A stretch of 18,048 bases of DNA, taken from NCBI GenBank assembly GCA_964528575.1, contig CAZGTQ010000314.1, positions 1-18,048 of the forward strand. Direction: 5' to 3'. Both the position numbers and the translations under genes were made by a program. The stretch is from CAZGTQ01 sp964528575. GTDB taxonomy: Bacteria; Planctomycetota; UBA1135; GCA-002686595. Positions within the stretch are counted from its first letter, which is position 1. Each line of letters opens with the position of its first letter. This document shows, piece by piece, positions 16,095 through 18,048 of this stretch. The notes under the pieces are model-generated. The model was not told the origin of the DNA. It did not search any database and worked only from the letters and a program-made list of their open reading frames with translations.

Positions 16095-16676
16095 ATGAGA
16101 AACGGGGAAGGACTGGCGCCGAGCGCGAGGCTCGGGCGCTCGTCGGCCGCTCGTCGCGGCGCGACGATGATCGAGGTGCTGCTCGCAGCGACCCTGGTCG
16201 TGGTGGGCGTACTCGCGTTCACTCGCTCGATCGTCGCATCGATCGAGACGACCGCGACCACGAGCGAGGCCGCGCGGGCGAACGAAGCCGCGCGCCAGAT
16301 GCTCGAGACGCTGCGCGGCACCGAGTTCGACGACGTCTTCGCGCTGTTCAACGCGACGGGCGCGGACGACCCGGGGGGCGCAGACAGCGCGCCCGGAGCG
16401 GCGTTCGCGGTCACGGGGCTGGCTCCCCTCGCCAACGACGTCGACGGGCTCCCCGGCGAGATCGTGTTCCCGTCGGGAGCGACCGCGTCCGAGCTGCGCG
16501 AGGACCTCGACGACCTGCGGCTCGGCATGCCGCGCGACCTGAACGGCGACGGCGCGGTCGACGGGAACGACCACGCGGCGGACTACGAGCTGCTCCCGGT
16601 CCTCGTGCGCGTCGAATGGCGCGGAGCGAACGGTCCGGGGCGCGTCGAGCTGAAGACCATTCTGGCGGACTATTGA
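16095..16676 (+). CDS. Prepilin-type minor pilin, PilV/GspI-like
   Basis: This encodes 193 residues, preceded by GGGG four bases before the ATG. A 22-residue basic leader ends in Gly22, followed by ATMIEVLLAATLVVVGVLA. This is the class III signal cleaved and methylated by prepilin peptidase, with Glu27 at mature position +5 and Ala rather than Phe at +1. The hydrophobic helix continues to ~50 and would sit in the inner membrane before assembly. At 148-159, DLNGDGAVDGND is a calcium-binding-loop-like (dockerin/EF-hand-like) sequence. It is first in a three-gene cluster in the order typical of PilV-PilW-PilX minor pilins; the next gene starts 2 bp after its stop. The pilus or secretion machinery is not in the window. 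Confidence 0.85.
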   Translation: MRNGEGLAPSARLGRSSAARRGATMIEVLLAATLVVVGVLAFTRSIVASIETTATTSEAARANEAARQMLETLRGTEFDDVFALFNATGADDPGGADSAPGAAFAVTGLAPLANDVDGLPGEIVFPSGATASELREDLDDLRLGMPRDLNGDGAVDGNDHAADYELLPVLVRVEWRGANGPGRVELKTILADY

Positions 16677-16678
16677 TC

Positions 16679-17341
16679 ATGGGCGCCCACGGACACGCAC
16701 GCGCGCGCAAAGCCTCCGGCGGCTTCACCGTCGTCGAGCTCGCGTTCAGCATGGTGCTGCTCGGGACGCTGCTCGGCGCGACGTTCATGCTCACGCAGGG
16801 CGGGCTGAGCGCGTTCCGCAGCACCGATCTGCGCACGAGCGCGGAGAGCCGCGCGCGTCGCGCCCTCGACCGCGTCTGCGCCGAGCTGGTGCGCGCGAGC
16901 GAGGCGACGCTCTTCCCGGACGCGAGCGGCCAGTTCGGCACCGACACGCTCAGCTACAGCCAGGTCGTCGGCCTCGACGCCGGCGCAGTGCAGTTCGGCC
17001 CGACGATGCGCATCGCGTTCGAGTACGCCGAGGGCGAGCTCGACGACGGCGTCGACAACGACGGGAACGGCGTCGTCGACGACGGGGTCATCGTGATGAC
17101 GACGAACGTCGGCGAGGCGAACGAGACGCGCATCGTGCTGTGCCGCGACGTCAGCGAGCTGCTCGAGGGCGAGACGGTCAACGGCGACGACGACAACGAC
17201 AACGGCGTGATCGACGAGGCGGGCTTCTCGATCCGGCGCGTGGACGACGTGATGTTCGTGCGCTTGTCGATCGAGCAACGCGGCGCGCAGGGCGAGCTCG
17301 TGATCGTCACGGTGGAATCCGCAATCGAACTGAGGAACTGA
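16679..17341 (+). CDS. Prepilin-type minor pilin, PilW/GspJ-like
   Basis: This encodes 220 residues, starting 2 bp after the preceding stop. The leader ends GG before FTVVELAFSMVLLGTLLGATF, so cleavage after Gly15 leaves Phe at +1 and Glu20 at +5, the canonical arrangement. The remaining globular part has two Asp/Asn/Gly-rich loops: DDGVDNDGNGVVDDG (122-136) and NGDDDNDNGVIDE (168-180). I recall this DGVDNxGxGxVDEG-like motif from many planctomycete prepilin-type proteins, and it probably binds calcium. A single Cys pair (Cys67, Cys155) could form a disulfide. It is the middle gene of the minor pilin cluster, followed after 1 bp by the PilX-like gene. It likely sits at or near the tip of a type IV pilus or pseudopilus. 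Confidence 0.87.
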   Translation: MGAHGHARARKASGGFTVVELAFSMVLLGTLLGATFMLTQGGLSAFRSTDLRTSAESRARRALDRVCAELVRASEATLFPDASGQFGTDTLSYSQVVGLDAGAVQFGPTMRIAFEYAEGELDDGVDNDGNGVVDDGVIVMTTNVGEANETRIVLCRDVSELLEGETVNGDDDNDNGVIDEAGFSIRRVDDVMFVRLSIEQRGAQGELVIVTVESAIELRN

Positions 17342-17342
17342 C

Positions 17343-18048
17343 ATGCAGACGAGACGCACACCCGCGCCGGCGCGCCGAGGCAGCGCGCTCGTCGCCATCA
17401 CCGCGGTGCTGACGACGCTGGCCATGCTCTCGCTCGCGCTCTTGGCGACGACCGGCAGCGCGAACCGCGAGCAGGTGTCGGCGGCGAAGACGTTGACCGC
17501 GCAGTACGTGGCCGAGGCGGGCCTGGCGACGGCGATGGTCCAGATCCAGAGGGGCGATTCGGGCGCTGTCGGCAGCGCGGACGAGCCGCTCGCGTTCGGT
17601 ACGTCGTCGCTCTGGGTCGAGGAGGTCGACCTCGGCGGCGGCAATACCTCGCTCGTCGCGAGCGGGGTGAGCGGCGCGACGGGCGCCAGCGCCGAGCTCG
17701 TCGTCCAGAAGGTCGCCTCGTCGATCTACTCGTACGCCGCGTTCGGGGACGAGACGACGCGCATCGAGAGCAACGCGCACGTCGACAGCTACGACGCCAC
17801 TCTCGGCACCTACGAGTCGCAGGCGACCGGCACGGGCAACGACGCATTCGCCAACGACGATGGCACCGTCGGATCCAACGGCAATATCGAGGTGCTCCAG
17901 AACGGCGAAGTGCACGGCGGCGCACACGCAGGACCCGGACGGACCACTTCCGTCCTAGGCAACGCGATCGTGACGGGGGCGACCACACCCTCCCCCTCAT
18001 CCGTCGCCCTCCCGCCCATCGAGGTGCCGGCGATCGCGACGACCGGCG
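17343..18048 (+). CDS. PilX-like prepilin-type protein (3' end off window)
   Basis: The 235 visible codons start 1 bp after the PilW-like stop, with GAGGA 6 nt before the ATG. The leader ends RRG before SALVAITAVLTTLAMLSLALLA. The likely cleavage after Gly13 leaves Ser at +1 and no Glu at +5, as is common in PilX/GspK-like proteins. The helix is followed by AKTLTAQYVAEAGLATAMVQIQ, the N-terminal helix pattern of that family. From ~135 (YAAFGDETTRIESNAHVDSY, then GSNGNIEVLQNGEVHGGAHAGPG, GNAIVTGATTPSPSS) the sequence becomes short beta repeats with Gly/Asn turns, suggesting a beta-solenoid-like region. I recall similar regions in planctomycete PilX-like proteins. The frame is open at position 18048. 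It belongs to the same operon and complex as the two upstream pilins. Confidence 0.85.
   Translation, partial: MQTRRTPAPARRGSALVAITAVLTTLAMLSLALLATTGSANREQVSAAKTLTAQYVAEAGLATAMVQIQRGDSGAVGSADEPLAFGTSSLWVEEVDLGGGNTSLVASGVSGATGASAELVVQKVASSIYSYAAFGDETTRIESNAHVDSYDATLGTYESQATGTGNDAFANDDGTVGSNGNIEVLQNGEVHGGAHAGPGRTTSVLGNAIVTGATTPSPSSVALPPIEVPAIATTG

Noticed and set aside
13263..16574. A 1103-codon minus-strand open frame
   Set aside because: It lies opposite the GT-C-like and pilin genes and in another frame of the sulfatase-like gene. Its protein is Arg/Ala-rich without motifs, while the genes it overlaps have clear ones.
12038..17341. A 1767-codon plus-strand open frame running through several genes
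   Set aside because: It is antisense to the sulfatase-like gene, then out of frame with the GT-C-like and PilV-like genes, and only its last 221 codons are real (the PilW-like gene). The rest is Arg/Ala/Gly-rich, as expected when GC-rich codons leave few stops in other frames.

Overview
The window comes from a very GC-rich bacterium with dense, short-spaced genes on both strands. Three things suggest a planctomycete-like lineage, though nothing in the window proves it: large secreted proteins built from carboxypeptidase-regulatory-like repeats, a sulfatase-fold lipoprotein, and minor pilins carrying Asp/Gly/Asn-rich calcium-loop-like insertions. There is no rRNA, tRNA, CRISPR array, transposase or integrase that I can see.

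Left part (1-7257). On the minus strand, reading right to left, are a type I cysteine dioxygenase, a 1082-residue secreted multi-repeat protein, and a shorter paralogue of it that overlaps by ATGA and runs off the left edge. Divergent from the dioxygenase, on the plus strand, is an ASCH-domain protein coupled by ATGA to a TPR protein. The C-terminal half of that TPR protein looks like a 2OG-Fe(II) oxygenase fold that has lost its HxD iron-binding motif. A membrane-anchored or exported coiled-coil/TPR protein follows. It ends in a 12-bp tandem repeat that places four stop codons in one frame.

Middle part (7258-11770). A minus-strand pair encodes an NtrC-type sigma-54 response regulator and, 16 bp downstream, an MBL-fold hydrolase. 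Upstream of the regulator is a decayed SRPBCC (cyclase/dehydrase-like) gene. Its start with a Shine-Dalgarno sequence and its C-terminal motif remain, but it carries deletions, frame changes and a 15-bp tandem duplication. On the plus strand follow a membrane fatty-acid desaturase with all three histidine boxes and a small, strongly dipolar protein (basic head, acidic tail).

Right part (11771-18048). A large lipoprotein with a C-terminal sulfatase/alkaline-phosphatase-superfamily domain is divergent from a multi-spanning GT-C/ArnT-like membrane protein. Then comes a tight plus-strand operon of three prepilin-type proteins in PilV-like, PilW-like and PilX-like order, the last truncated by the window edge. 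These fit the minor pilins of a type IV pilus or type II secretion apparatus whose main components lie outside the window.

I do not see a convincing new defence or mobile system. The most unusual items are the ASCH / degenerate-oxygenase pair, the SRPBCC gene in decay, the internally deleted tandem paralogue, the in-frame stop-codon repeat, and the calcium-loop-like motifs in the pilins. The many very long antisense ORFs are judged to be GC-codon-bias shadows.
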